A DNA stretch of 64,000 bases from Lolium rigidum (Eukaryota > Streptophyta > Magnoliopsida > Poales > Poaceae). Below are positions 46,263-58,556 of the stretch, one piece after another. Made by a program: the position numbers and the translations under genes. How positions within the stretch are numbered: the stretch's first letter is position 1; every line of letters starts with the position of its first letter. The stretch is from contig NC_061511.1 in assembly GCF_022539505.1 (NCBI RefSeq), positions 32,684,620 through 32,748,619 on the forward strand. Direction: 5' to 3'. The notes below the pieces were generated by a model. That model made no database searches and had not been told where the DNA came from. It was given only the letters and a program-made list of their open reading frames with translations.

Positions 46263-47961
46263 TGATACGTCTCCAACGTATCGATAATTTCTTGTGTTCC
46301 ATGCCACATTATTGATGATTTCTACATGTTATATGCACACTTTATGTCATATTCGTGCATTTTACGGAACTAACCTATTAACAAGATGCCGAAGTGCCGG
46401 TTCTTGTTTTCTGCTGTTTTTGGTTTCAGAAATCCTAGTAACGAAATATTCTCGGAATTGGACGAAATCAACGCCCAGGTTCCTATTTTCACCGGAAGCA
46501 TCCAGAACACCCGAGAGCCGCCAGAGGGGGGCCCTGTGGGCCCCAGACGACAGGGTGGCGCGGCTAGGGCCTGGGCCGCGCCCCCTATGGTGTCGCCGCC
46601 TCGTCGCCCCTCCGACTCCGCCTCTTCGCCTATATAAAGGTCCCAGCCCTAAAACCTCGAGACGAAAAAGCCACGGTACGAGAAACCTTCCAGAGCCGCC
46701 GCCATCGCGAAGCCAAGATCTGGGGGACAGGAGTCTCTGTTCCGGCACGCCGCCGGGACGGGGAAGTGCCCCGGGAGGCTCCTCCATCGACACCACCGCC
46801 ATCTCCATCAACGCTGATGTCTCCCATGAGGAGGAGTAGTTCTCCATCGAGGCTCGGGGCTGTACCGGTAGCTATGTGGTTCATCTCTCTCCTATGTGCT
46901 TCAATACAATAATCTCATGAGCTGCCTTACATGATTGAGATTCATATGATGATGCTTGTAATCTAGATGTCATTATGCTAGTCAAGTGAGTTTTACTTAT
47001 GTGATCTCCGGAGACTCCTCGTCCCACGTGTGTAAAGGTGACGAGTGTGTGCACCGTGTGGGTCTCTTAGGCCATATTTCACAGAATACTTATTCACTCG
47101 TTGAAGAGCATAGTGAGGTGCTTATTTATATCTCTTTATGATTGCAATGTGTTTGTATCACAATTTATCTATGTGCTACTCTAGTGATGTGTTATTAAAG
47201 TAGTTTTATTCCTCCTGCACGTGTGCAAAGGTGAAAGTGTGTGCACCGTGTTAGTACTTGGTTTATGCTATGATTATGATCTCTTGTAGATTATGAAGTT
47301 AACTATTGCTATGATATATTGATGTGATCTATTCCTCCTACATATGCATGAAGGTGACAGTGTGCATGCTATGCTAGTACTTGGTTTAGTCCGTTGATCT
47401 ATCTTACACTAAAGGTTACTAAAACATGAGCATTATTGTGGAGCTTGTTAACTCCGGCATTGAGGGTTCGTGTAATCCTACGCAATGTGTTCATCATCCA
47501 ACAAAAGTGTAGAGTATGCATTTATCTATTCCGTTATGTGATCAATGTTGAGAGTGTCCACTAGTGAAAGTCTATTCCCTAGGCCTTGTTCCTAAATATC
47601 GCTATCGCTGCTTGTTTACTCGTTTCTATCGCGTTACTACCGCTGCATTACTACCGCTTGTTTACTCGTTCCGGGCAAAGCACTTTTCTCGGTGTCGTTG
47701 CCGTTGCTACTGCTTATTCATACCACCTGTATTTCACTATCTCTTCGCCGAACTAGTGCACCTATTAGGTGTGTTGGGGACACAAGAGACTTCTTGCTTT
47801 GTGGTTGCAGTGGTTGCATGAGAGGGATATCTTTGACCTCTTCCTCCCTGAGTTCGATAAACCTTGGGTATCCACTTAAGGGAAACTTGCTGCTGTTCTA
47901 CAAACCTCTGCTCTTGGAGGCCCAACACTGTCTACAAGAATAGAAGCTCCCGTAGACATCA
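46263..47961 (+). repeat. 3' LTR of element B
   Basis: 1699 bp with the same termini as the 5' LTR. Its core promoter (TATATAAAGG, about 46630) and the surrounding GC-rich region match the LTRs of element A, not its own 5' partner. Confidence 0.9.
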
Positions 47962-48190
47962 GTCATCCACAGTTTCGCAAGCTAACCGGCGGGAAACTAC
48001 AGAACACCCGATGTACGAACGACCTTTGTACCTTTCTTCTTGGTGCATATCCATGAACGCTGCCTAATGCTTATGCTTCCATGGCACTCATGCGCTTGTC
48101 CAACATGGTCATCCACAGTTTTGCAAGCTAACCGGCGGGAAACTACAGAACACCCGATGTACGGACGACCTTTGTACCTTTCTTCCTCAC

Positions 48191-49218
48191 GCCAAGCCGA
48201 TGCGATGGACTCCTTTGCCACCATATGCTTCTCCACATCCTCTTGCATCTCAACCAGCTCATCTTTGACACCCTTGCTAGACTGTGACAATGAAGTGGAG
48301 GCCAACGATGGAGCACCGGAAGGAGACTACGAACTGGTCTACGAGGAACCTGATCTGTCCGGAGGAGTGGAAGGCGTGGACTACGGAATAGTCTACGGAG
48401 CTGACAACAATGAGGCGGAGGAGTAGAGTTTTACCCTAGATATCTTAGAGCCGAGCATAGTAGTAGCTTACTTAAATAAGTTGTTGAGCTCAGTTTAATC
48501 TTTATGTTGAGTTGTAATAATACTTCAGTAGTACTCATCGGACCTGTGAGAATACCAACTTGTTAAGACCATGGTTGTAATATAATCTAGAGTGTTATGA
48601 CCTGCAATGTATCTATTGTACCACTCTGAGGGATGTGATATTTGTGAAGAAGTCCCTTCATGAAGATCATATCAGCGACTTGTATACTACAACATGCAGT
48701 GGTTGGGTCACCGTAGCTAGTATCAGAGCAAATGTTGCGACCTTAGGTTGGAAAAAACCTAGTAAAGGGAAAAATCTGTAGGAGTCAAGTAGGAATAGTA
48801 AATAATTCTGTAGAACTATGGTTTTTAATCACTTGAGAATAGCAAAATCATATCTTTTAGTGCGATAATTCTTTATTATAACTATTATGATGCATCATCA
48901 ATAATAATATTCTACTTATGTATACAGCCAAAATGGCGTACACTTTTCCAAAGAGGACCTTAAGGAAGGTTGAAGGCTGGCTTGGTGATTATGAGGGAAG
49001 TCTTACAGATCTCCTACGAGGGATGCTGAAGGAACTTCGTTGCGAAACGAGGATTCATGTTCTCAAGTACATCTATTATGATGGCGAGATAGCTTCCAAG
49101 TACAGAGTTTCAATCCAACTACCTAAGCAACTGAAGATGAGTCGCATTATGTCGTATGGAGAAGCCAAAACACTCACAACGACGTACCACATGGCTATCT
49201 TTAAGACAATTCTCGAAC
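48191..49218 (+). mobile_element. start of another gypsy-type element: LTR end, PBS and partial gag-like ORF
   Basis: TAGTATCAGAGCA at 48718-48730 resembles the initiator-tRNA-Met primer site (TGGTATCAGAGC) found after the 5' LTR in many plant LTR elements, so the sequence before it is probably the end of an LTR. The LTR start could not be placed. An ORF begins at 48933 and runs into the gap. The open frame at 48040-48426 (acidic C-terminus) has no known content. Confidence 0.5.
48933..49218 (+). CDS. gag-like ORF, truncated by gap
   Basis: ATG at 48933 follows the primer-site-like sequence by about 200 bp and the frame is open for 95 codons up to the N run (MAYTFPKRTLRKVEGWLGDY at the N-terminus, SYGEAKTLTTTYHMAIFKTI near the gap). 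Position suggests gag. I do not recognise a domain in the visible part. Confidence 0.4.
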
Positions 49219-49318
49219 NNNNNNNNNNNNNNNNNNNNNNNNNNNNNNNNNNNNNNNNNNNNNNNNNNNNNNNNNNNNNNNNNNNNNNNNNNNNNNNNNN
49301 NNNNNNNNNNNNNNNNNN
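49219..49318. other. assembly gap (100 N)
   Basis: 100 unknown bases. The flanks belong to different elements, so a junction of unknown size is missing. Confidence 0.99.
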
Positions 49319-51527
49319 GGTAGAGACAACGTCCTTCATGGGAGCCGCTCTTTGGAGGTGCTGTTTGGCAAGGGGTTAGAGTACACGCTACCGATCGTTG
49401 ACAACGACAAACACCTCTCAAAACTTTACTTTTATTCTCTTTATATGGTTTCCAAAGCTGAAAAAGCTCTAGCACATGATTTAATCCTCGCTTCCCTCTG
49501 CTGAAGGGCCTGTCTTTTATTTTATGTTGAGTCGGTAAACCTATTTCCCTCCATCTCAAGCAAGCATTTGAGTTGTTGTGATCAAACTATTATATTGTGA
49601 TTTGCTTCATCATGTCTTTACTCTTCCTTGTTTAGTACAAGTTTTACCCGAATGAATATAGCTTTGAAGGTCATCAATGATTAATATGATTGAGTATGCA
49701 AGTTTACCATAAGCTTTAATATGAGAGTGTCTGCTCAATAGATAAGTATAATCATTAGACTTGTTCTCTCGACCAAGAACAAAGTTTGCCATCACCAATT
49801 ATGATTCCTTATGCACCTTTATTTGTGATTACCTTATACTTGTTTCAAGTTGAGTTATATGAGGAAGTTGTTTACTATAATGTCTTGTGTGAATGAATAT
49901 GATGCTTCTTGTCCGTATTTTATTTATCGACTCTTCACTCCATAAACATGTGGTCCTGTTTACCGAGTTCGGTTTCGCTTGGGGACAAGCGAAGTCTAAG
50001 CTTGGGGGGGTTGATACGTCCAATTTGCATCACTATTTTATATCGTAATTTGCTGTTATTCATTGATATATTTCATATTGGGGCACAATACTTATGTTAT
50101 TTCATCTATTTTGCATGTTTCATGATTATTTGGAGATCGCGCACCGGAGCCAGGATTCTGCTGGAAAAAGCACCGTCAGGATGCAATATTTCGGAAGATC
50201 AGCTGTGGAAGGAAATTACACCAAAAATCCTATTTTTCCAGATGACGGAGAAGGCCAGAAGGGGGAGCCGAGAAGACCCAAGGTGGGGCCAGACCACAGG
50301 CCGGCGCGGCCCATGGCCTGCGCCGCGCCACCTTGTGGTGTGGGGGCCCCACAGCCCCTTTCGCCTCCTTTTCTTCGCGAAACCCTTCGTCCCGAAAACC
50401 TAAGCCACGGAGGGATCCTCACGAAGAGTTACGGCCGCCTCGCGGGGCGGAGAACACCGAGAGAGAAAGAGCTCTCCGGCGGGCGAGGAATCCGCCGGGG
50501 AAATTCCCTCCCGGAGGGGGAAATCGACGCCATCGTCACCGTCATCGAGCTGGACATCATCTCCATCACCATTACCATCATCTTCATCATCATCACCGCC
50601 ATCTCCACCGCTGCACCTCGTCACCGCTGTAACAATTTGGGTTGGATCTTGATTGTTTGATAGGGAAACTCTCCCGGTGTTGATTTCTACTTGTTATTGA
50701 TGCTATTGAGTGAAACCGTTGAACCAAGGTTTATGTTCAGATTGTTATTCATTATCATATCACCTCCGATCATGTTCCATATGATGTCTCGTGAGTAGTT
50801 CGTTTAGTTCTTGAGGACATGGGTGAAGTCTAAATGTTAGTAGTGAATTATGGTTGAGTAATATTCAATGTTATGATATTTAAGTTGTGGTGTCATTCTT
50901 CTAGTGGTGTCGTGTGAACGTCGACTACACGATACTTCACCTTTATGGGCCTAGGGAATGCATCTTGTACTCGTTTGCCAATTGCGGGGTTGCCGGAGTG
51001 ACAGAAACCTAAGCCCCCGTTGGTATATCGATGCGGGAGGGATCGCGGGATCTCGGAGTTTAAGGTCTGTGGTTAGATTTATCTTAATTACTTTCTTGTA
51101 GTTGCGGATGCTTGCAAGGGGTATAATCACAAGTATGTATTAGTCCTAGGAAGGGCGGTACATTAGCATAGGTTCACCCACACAACACTTATCAAAACAA
51201 TGAAGATTAATCGGTCTGTATGTAGCGAAAGCACTAGACTAAAATCCCGTGTGTCCTCGAGAACGTTTGGTCATTATAAGTAAACAAACCGGCTTGTCCT
51301 TTGTGCTAAAAAGGATTGGGCCACTCGCTGCAATTATTTCTCTCGCATTTTACTTACTTGTACTTTATTCATCTCGTTATACTAAAACCCCCCGAATACT
51401 TGTCTGTGAGCATTTACAGTGAATCCTTCATCGAAACTGCTTGTCAACACCTTCTGCTCCTCGTTGGGTTCGACACTCTTACTTATCGAAGATACTACGA
51501 TACACCCCCTATACTTGTGGGTCATCA
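49319..51527 (+). mobile_element. Athila-like element F: 3' internal end, PPT and 3' LTR
   Basis: 693 bp of internal sequence without coding potential leads to a polypurine tract (AAGCTTGGGGGGG, 49998-50010) and an LTR at 50012-51527 that starts TGATACGTCC and ends GTGGGTCATCA. The following bases GTCTT fit a target site in fragment E, whose sequence continues from 51528. The 5' half is missing behind the gap. Confidence 0.75.
50012..51527 (+). repeat. LTR of element F
   Basis: 1516 bp, a family different from A-D apart from the first ten bases. It contains a GC-rich core (50270-50560) and a CATCAT/CACCAT trinucleotide run (about 50555-50610). The 188-aa open frame across it (50094-50660) is compositional. 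Confidence 0.8.
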
Positions 51528-53288
51528 GTCTTGCATAGGAGTTAACTCATAAAGCAATAGATTCTTAATAGAAGGTTTTGAGGCAACACAAAGGAAGATA
51601 TAAGTTTCAGCAGTTGCTTTCAACTTCAACATGTTTATTTCATGGATAATTGTCAACACAAAGTAATATGATGAATGCAAATAAGCAAGTATGTAAGAAT
51701 CAATGCGCACAGTTGACACAAGTGTTTGTTTCTAAGATAGAAAGAAGTAGGTAAACTGACTCAACATAAAGTAAAAGAAAGGCCCCTTCGCGAGAGGAAG
51801 CAGGGATTACTCTTGTGCTAGAGCTTTTTATTTTGGAAACATAGAAACAATTTTGTCAACGGTAGTAATAATTCATATGTGATGCATAAAACATCCTATA
51901 AGTTGCAAGCCTCATGCATAGAATACCAATAGTGCTCGCACCTTGTCCTAATTAGCTCGGATTTCCATGGATTATCATTGCATTACATATGTTTCAACCA
52001 AGTGTCACAAAGGGGTACCTCTATGTCACTCTGTACAAAGGTCCAAGGAGATAGATCACATTTGATTTCTCGTTTTTGATAGATCTCAACTTAAGGACAT
52101 CCGTACCGGGACAACATAGAAAACAGATAATGGACTCCTCTTTAATGCTTAAGCATTCAACAACAGATAATATTCTCATAAGAGATTGAGGATTAATGTC
52201 CAAACTGAAACTTCCACCATGATACATGGCTTTGGTTGGTGGCCCAATGTTCTTCTCTAACAATATGCATACTCAAACCATTTAATCATGATAAATCACC
52301 CTTACTTCAGACAAGAAGAACATGCATAGCAACTCACATGATATTCAACAAAGGTGTAACAGTTGATGGCGTCCCCAGAAACATGGTTACCGCTCAACAA
52401 GCAACTTATAAGAAATAAGATACATAAACAACATATTCAATACCACAATAGTTTTTTAAGCTATTTTCCCATGAGCTATGTATTGCAAAGACAAGGAATG
52501 AAATTTTAAAGGTAGCACGCAAGCAATTTACTTGGAATGGCAGAAAAATACCACATAGTAGGTAGTTATGGTAGACACAAATGGCATAGGTTTTGGCTCA
52601 AGGTTTTGGATGCACGAGAAGCATTCCCTCTCAGTACAAGGCTTTGGCTAGCAAGGTTATTTGAAGCGAACTCAAGTATGAACCGGTACAGCAAAACTTA
52701 CATAAGAACATATTGCAAGCATTATAAGACTCTACACTGTCTCCTTGTTGTTCAAACACCTTTACCAGAAAATATCTAGACTTTTAGAGAGACCAATCAT
52801 GCAAACCAAATTTCAGCAAGCTCTATGGTAATTCTCCACTAATAGGTTCAATCTACATGATGCAAGAGCTTAAACATGATCTATTTGAGATCTCAAAACA
52901 ATTGCCAAGTATCAAATTATTCAAGATAATATACCAATTACCACATGGAGCATTTTCTGTTTCCAACCAAATAGCAATGAACGAAGCAGTTTTCAACCTT
53001 CGCCACGAACATTAAAAGTAAAGCTAAGAACACCAGTGTTCATATGAAACATCAGAGCGTGTCTTTCTCCCACACAAAGAATGCTAGGATCTGAGTTTAC
53101 TCAAACAAAAACAAAAACAAAAACATACAGACGCTCCAAGTAAAGCACATAAGATGTGACGGAATAAAAATATAGTTTCACTAGAGGTGACCTGATAAGT
53201 TGTCGATGAAGAAGGGGATGCCTTGGGCATCCCCAAGCTTAGATGCTTGAGTCTTCTTGAAATATGCAGGGATGAACCACGGGGGCAT
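51528..53288 (-). mobile_element. Athila-like fragment E (3' internal region)
   Basis: Matches the minus-strand internal region of element A (about 30975-32980), including the GGGGATGCC inverted repeat at 53214-53234. It is cut on the left by element F and on the right by element C. It lacks the Cassandra LTR found in element A. Confidence 0.8.
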
Positions 53289-54687
53289 TGATACGTCTCA
53301 AACGTATCTATAATTTCTTATGTTCCATGCTACTTTTATGATGATACTCACATGTTTTATACACACTTTATATCGTTTTTATGCATTTTCCGGAACTAAC
53401 CTATTGACAAGATGCCGAAGTGATAGTTCCTGTTTTCTGCTGTTTTTGGTTTCAGAAATCCTACAAAGGAAATATTCTCGGAATCGGACGAAATCAATGC
53501 CCAACATCTTATTTTTCCCGGAACCTTCCAGAAAGTCAAAGGGGGACCAGAGGGGAGCCCTGGGGGCCCCACACGTGTGGGCGGCGCGGCCCAGGGGGGG
53601 GGGCCCTAGTGTGAGGAGGCCCCGTGGCCCCTCCGACTCCGCCTCTTCGCCTATAAGATGCCTCCTGACCTAAAACATCGACACGGATTGACGAAACACC
53701 AGAAAACCTTCCAGAGCTGCCGCCATCACGAAACTCCAATTCGGGGGGACAGAAGTCTCTGTTCCGGCACCCTGCAGGGACGGGGAAGTGCCCCCGGAAG
53801 CCATCTCCACCGCCATCTTCACCGCCATCGCTGTCTCCATGATGAGGAGGGAGTAGTTCTCCCCCGAGGCTGAGGGCTCTACCGTAGCTATGTGGTTCAT
53901 CTCTCTCTTTGTGGTCTAGTTACTCTGGCGATCTTATTAAAGTACTCTATTCCTCCTTCATGATGTAACGGTGACAGTGTGTGCATCATGTAGTACTTGG
54001 CGTAGGTTATGATTGTAATCTCTTGTAGATTATGAAGTTAATTATTGCTATGATAGTATTGATGCGATCTATTCCTCCTTCATAGTGTGATGGTGACAGT
54101 GTGCATGCTATGTTAGTACTTGGTATAATTGCAATGATCTATCATGCACTCTAAGGTTATTTAAATATGAACATCGAACGTTGTGGAGCTTGTTAACTCC
54201 GGCATTGAGGTGCTCTTGTAGCCCTACACAATTAGTGGTGTTCATCATCCAACAAGAGAGTGTAGAGTGGTTTTATTATGTGATCAATGTTGAGAGTGTC
54301 CACTAGTGAAAGTATGATCCCTAGGCCTTGTTTCCAAACATCGAATCTCCGTTTATTTACTGTTACTGTTGCATGTTTACTCGCTGCCATATTTTATTCA
54401 GATTGCTATTACCACTCATATACATCCATACTACTTGTATTTCACTATCTCTTCGCCGAACTAGTGCACATATACATCTGACAAGTGTATTAGGTGTGTT
54501 GGAGACACAAGAGACTTCTTGTATCGTGATTGCAGGGTTGCTTGAGAGGGATATCTTTGTCCTCTTCCTCCCTGAGTTCGATAAACCTTGGGTGATCCAC
54601 TTAAGGGAAACTTGCTGCTTGTTCTACAAACCTCTGCCCTTGGAGGCCCAACACTGTCTACAAGAATAGAAGCACCCGTAGACATCA
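53289..54687 (+). repeat. 5' LTR of element C
   Basis: TGATACGTC start and GTAGACATCA end. The first 470 bp match the truncated 3' LTR closely. It shares the U5 half with A and B but lacks their AATCTCATGAGCTGCC-containing segment. Confidence 0.85.
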
Positions 54688-54854
54688 AGCACTTTTACGG
54701 CGCCGTTGCCGGGGAGGAAAGGTAAAAGGCACTCATACTCCGGTCCCAGGTAACTAAGTACTTTTCTGTTGCCGTTGTGTGAGTGTTCGAAGCTATTTCA
54801 TTTAGATCCTGCAATTGCATCTTTTTGTTTCTTGTTAAACACTAGTAAGTCATA

Positions 54855-55595
54855 ATGGAAAACATCTGTGAGCTTTTTATACTATTTCCTGAGTCAAGAC
54901 ATGAATGGTTTAATGCGAAAATTAAAAAACCTATGGAACCTTATTTGCGTGCTAGTAGTAATATTAGTATGAACGCTTTGAACACCATTGTTGATAATGA
55001 TATAGAAAATTCTAAGCTTGGGGAGGTCGGTTTTGATGAAAATGATCTCTTTAGCCCTCCGGGTATTGAGGAGAAAGTTTATGTTGATTATGATATGCCT
55101 CCCATATATGATGATTATAATGATAGTGGTCTTTTGGTGCCGCCTACTATGGAGAGTAAATTTTATTATGATTATATGCCTCCTACAACTGATGAGAATA
55201 ATAATGATAGCTACTTTGTTGAATTTGCTCCCACTACAACTAATAAAATTGATTATGCTTATGTGGAGAGTAATGATACTTTTATGCATGTGAATAAGAA
55301 TACTTTATGTGATAGTTATATTGTTGAATTTTTTCATGATGCCACTGGAAATTATTATGAGAAAGGAAAATATGGTTGTAGAAATTTTCATGTTACTAAA
55401 ACACCTCTCTATATGCTGAAAATCTTGAAGTTGCGCTTGTCTAGTTTTCCTATGCTTGTTGCATTATGCCTACATGACTTATTTATTTACAAGATTCCTT
55501 TTCATAGGAAGTGGGTTAGGCTTAAATTTGTTTTGAATTTGCTTCTTGATGCTCTCTTTTGCTTCAACTCTTATTTCTTGGGAGTGCATCATTAA
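54855..55595 (+). CDS. family ORF of A/B/C elements, intact copy (246 aa)
   Basis: Starts at the first ATG about 140 bp after the PBS and is open for 246 codons. No protein domain is recognised, in particular no zinc knuckle, protease, RT or integrase motif. Layout: residues 1-45 mixed with a basic patch (AKIKKPMEPYLRAS); 45-160 rich in Asp, Asn, Tyr and Pro with two DYDMPP/DYMPP-type repeats; 160-180 basic (YYEKGKYGCRNFHVTK); 185-246 hydrophobic and basic with a possible membrane or packing helix (FPMLVALCLHDLFIYKIP). Elements A and B carry the same protein with frameshifts, but with many conserved positions, so it was probably functional in the ancestor. A gag-like or regulatory role is only a guess from its place after the PBS. 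Confidence 0.7.
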   Translation: MENICELFILFPESRHEWFNAKIKKPMEPYLRASSNISMNALNTIVDNDIENSKLGEVGFDENDLFSPPGIEEKVYVDYDMPPIYDDYNDSGLLVPPTMESKFYYDYMPPTTDENNNDSYFVEFAPTTTNKIDYAYVESNDTFMHVNKNTLCDSYIVEFFHDATGNYYEKGKYGCRNFHVTKTPLYMLKILKLRLSSFPMLVALCLHDLFIYKIPFHRKWVRLKFVLNLLLDALFCFNSYFLGVHH

Positions 55596-58086
55596 AACTA
55601 CTGAGCCCATCTTAATGGCTAAAAAGAAAGCACTTCTTGGGAGATAACCCATGTTTATTTTACTACAGTACTTTTGTTTTATATTTGAGTCTTGGAAGTT
55701 GTTAATACTATAGCAAGCTCTCCTTATCTTATTTTATTGCATTGTTGTGCCAAGTAAAGTCTTTGATAGTAAAGTCAATACTAGATTTGGATTACTCGCG
55801 TGAAACAGATTTCTTCGTTGTCACGAATTTGGGCGAGGGTTCTCTCGTAGGTAACTCAGAAAAATCTGCCAATTTACGTGCGTGATCCTCAGATATGTAC
55901 GCAACTTTCATTCAATTTGAGCATTTTCATCTGAGCAAGTCCAGTGCCTCTAAAAAATTCGTCTTTACGGACTGTTCTGTTTTGACAGATTCTGCCTTTT
56001 ATTTCGCATTGCCTCTTTTGCTGTGTTGAATGGATTTCTTTGTTTCATTAACTTCCAGTAGCTTTGTGCAATATCCAGAAGTGTTAAGAATGATTGTGTC
56101 ACCTCTGAATATGTGAATTTTTGATTATGCACTAACCCTCTAATGAGATTGTTTTGAGTTTGGTGTGGAGGAAGTTTTCAAGGGTCAAGAGAGGAGGATG
56201 ATATACTATGATCAAGAAGAGTGAAGAGTCTAAGCTTGGGGATGCCCCGTGGTTCATCCCTGCATATTTCAAGAATACTCAAGCGTCTAAGCTTGGGGAT
56301 GCCCAAGGCATCCCCTTCTTCATCAACAATTTATCAGGTTTCTTCTCTTGAAACTATATTTTTATTCGGTCACATCTTATGTACTTTACTTGGAGCGTCT
56401 GTGTGCTTTTATTTTTGTTTTGTTATTTTCATTCTCTGAATAAATTCATGCTTGTGTGGGAGAGAGACACGCTCCGCTTGTTCATGTGAACACTAGTGTT
56501 CTTAGCTTTACTCTTAATGTTCATGGCGAAGGTTGAAACTGCTTCGTTCATTGTTATTTGGTTGGAAACAGAAAATGCTGCATGTGGTAATTGGTATAAT
56601 GTCTTGAATAATTTGATACTTGGCAATTGTTGTGCTCATATAGATCATGTTTAAGCTCTTGCATCATGTACTTTGCACCTATTAATGAAGAACTACATAG
56701 AGCTTGTTAAAATTTGGTTTGCATGATTGGTTTCTCTAGAGTCTAGATATTTTCTGGTTAAGGTGTTTGAACAACAAGGAGACGATGTAAAGTCTTATAT
56801 AATGCTTACAATATGTTCATATGTGAGTCTTGCTGTACCGTTTATACTTGAGTTTGCTTCAAACAACCTTGCTAGCCTAAGCCTTGTACTGAGAGGGAAT
56901 TCTTCTCGTGCATCCAAATCCTTGAGCCAAAAACTATGCCATTTGTGTCCACCATACCTACCTACCACATGGTATTTCTCTGCCATTCCAAGCAAATACT
57001 TCATGTGCTACCTTTAAACAATTCAAAAGCTATTATCTCTTATTTGTGTCAATGTTTTATAGCTCATGAGGAAGTATGTGGTGTTTTATCTTTCGATCTT
57101 GTCATTTACTTTTGACAGACTTTCACAATGGACTAGTGGCTTCATCCGCTTATCCAATAATTTTGCAAAAGAGCTGGCAATGGGGTTCCCAGCCCCAATT
57201 AATTAACTTGCATTAATAATTATCTTCACATGCTTTGCCCTGATCTATCAGTAAGCAACTTAATTTTGCAAATAGACACTCCTCCATGGTATGTGAATGT
57301 TGGAAGGCACCCGAGGATTCGGTTAGCCATGGCTTGTGTAAGCAAAAGGTTGGGAGAAGTGTCACCCATCAATAATGAAACTAAAATACATGTGTAAACA
57401 AAAGAGAAGAGGGATGATCTACCTTCTTTGGTAGAGATAACGTCCTTCATGGGAGCCGCTCTTGAAAGTCTGGTTGATAAGGTAGTTAGAGTACCCGCTA
57501 CCATTCGTTGACAACAACAAACACCTCTCAAAATTTTATTTTTATGCTCTCTATATGATTTCAAAACTTAAAAAGCTCTAGCACATGATTTAATCCCTGC
57601 TTCCCTCTGCGAAGGGCGAATTTTCTACTTTATTGTTGAGTCAGTTTACCTATTCTTTCTATCTTAGAAGCAAACACTTGTGTCAAGCTTGTGCATTGAT
57701 TCTTACATGTTTACCTATTGCACTTGTTATATTGCTTTATGTTGACAACTATCCATGAGATATACATGTTACAAGTTGAAAGCAACTGCTGAAACTTATA
57801 TCTTCCTTTGTGTTGCTTCAATGCCTTCACTTTGAATCTATTGCTTTATGAGTAACTCTTATGCAAGTCTTATTGATGCTTGTCTTGAAAGTATTATTCA
57901 TGAAAAGTCTTTGCTATATGATTCATTTGTTTACTCATTATCTTCATCATTGCTTCGAATCGATGCATTCATCTCATATGCTTTACAATAGTATTGATCA
58001 AGATTATGATAGCATGTCACTTCAGAAATTATCCTTGTTATCGTTTACCTACTCGAGGGCGAGTAGGAACTAAGCTTGGGGATGCT

Positions 58087-58556
58087 TGATACGTCTCAAA
58101 CGTATCTATAATTTCTTATGTTCCATGCTACTTTTATGATGATACTCACATGTTTTATACACACTTTATATCGTTTTTATGCATTTTCCGGAACTAACCT
58201 ATTGACAAGATGCCGAAGTGCCGGTTCACGTTTTACTGCTGTTTTTGGTTTCAGAAATCCTACAAAGGAAATATTCTCAGAATCGGACGAAATCAATGCC
58301 CAACATCTTATTTTTCCCGGAACCTTCCAGAAAGTCAAAGGGGGACCAGAGGGGAGCCCTGGGGGCCCCACACGTGTGGGCGGCGCGGCCCAGGGGGGCG
58401 CGCCCCCCTAGTGTGAGGAGGCCCCATGGCCCCTCCGACTCCGCCTCTTCGCCTATAAGATGCCTCCTGACCTAAAACATCGACACGGATTGACGAAACA
58501 CCAGAAAACCTTCCAGAGCCGCCGCCATCGCGAAACTCCAATTCGGGGGACAGAAG
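58087..58556 (+). repeat. truncated 3' LTR of element C
   Basis: The first 470 bp of the LTR. The match with the 5' LTR stops at GACAGAAG, where a TGTCACAACCC terminus begins. Confidence 0.85.

Larger units (their letters stand above)
41055..47961 (+). mobile_element. complete Athila-like non-autonomous LTR element B
   Basis: 6907 bp with a perfect target duplication GTCAT (41050-41054 and 47962-47966). Order: 5' LTR 41055-42765, PBS 42776-42793, broken short ORF 42929-43664, conserved non-coding region 43665-46247 with PPT-like motifs at 44298 and 44356, PPT 46248-46262, 3' LTR 46263-47961. No pol motifs. It is the sister of element A, in the opposite orientation and without the Cassandra insertion. 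Confidence 0.9.
41005..48190 (+). repeat. 146-bp tandem duplication split by element B
   Basis: The unit beginning CCTAATGCTTCTGCTTCCAT at 41005 runs to 41054, resumes at 47967 after element B, and is followed directly by a second copy from 48063 (to about 48190). The two copies differ at a few bases. Before element B inserted, the units were adjacent. Confidence 0.8.
53289..58556 (+). mobile_element. Athila-like non-autonomous element C, 3' LTR truncated
   Basis: 5' LTR 53289-54687 (1399 bp, about 300 bp shorter than in A/B), degenerate PBS (about 54697-54714), intact short ORF 54855-55595, conserved non-coding region, PPT (about 58072-58086) and a 3' LTR cut after 470 bp by element H. The left target site is GGCAT (53284-53288) in fragment E; the right one is lost. 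Confidence 0.85.

Noticed and set aside
50094..50660. 188-codon frame in the LTR of element F
   Set aside because: It runs through U3/R of an LTR and ends in a trinucleotide-rich low-complexity run.
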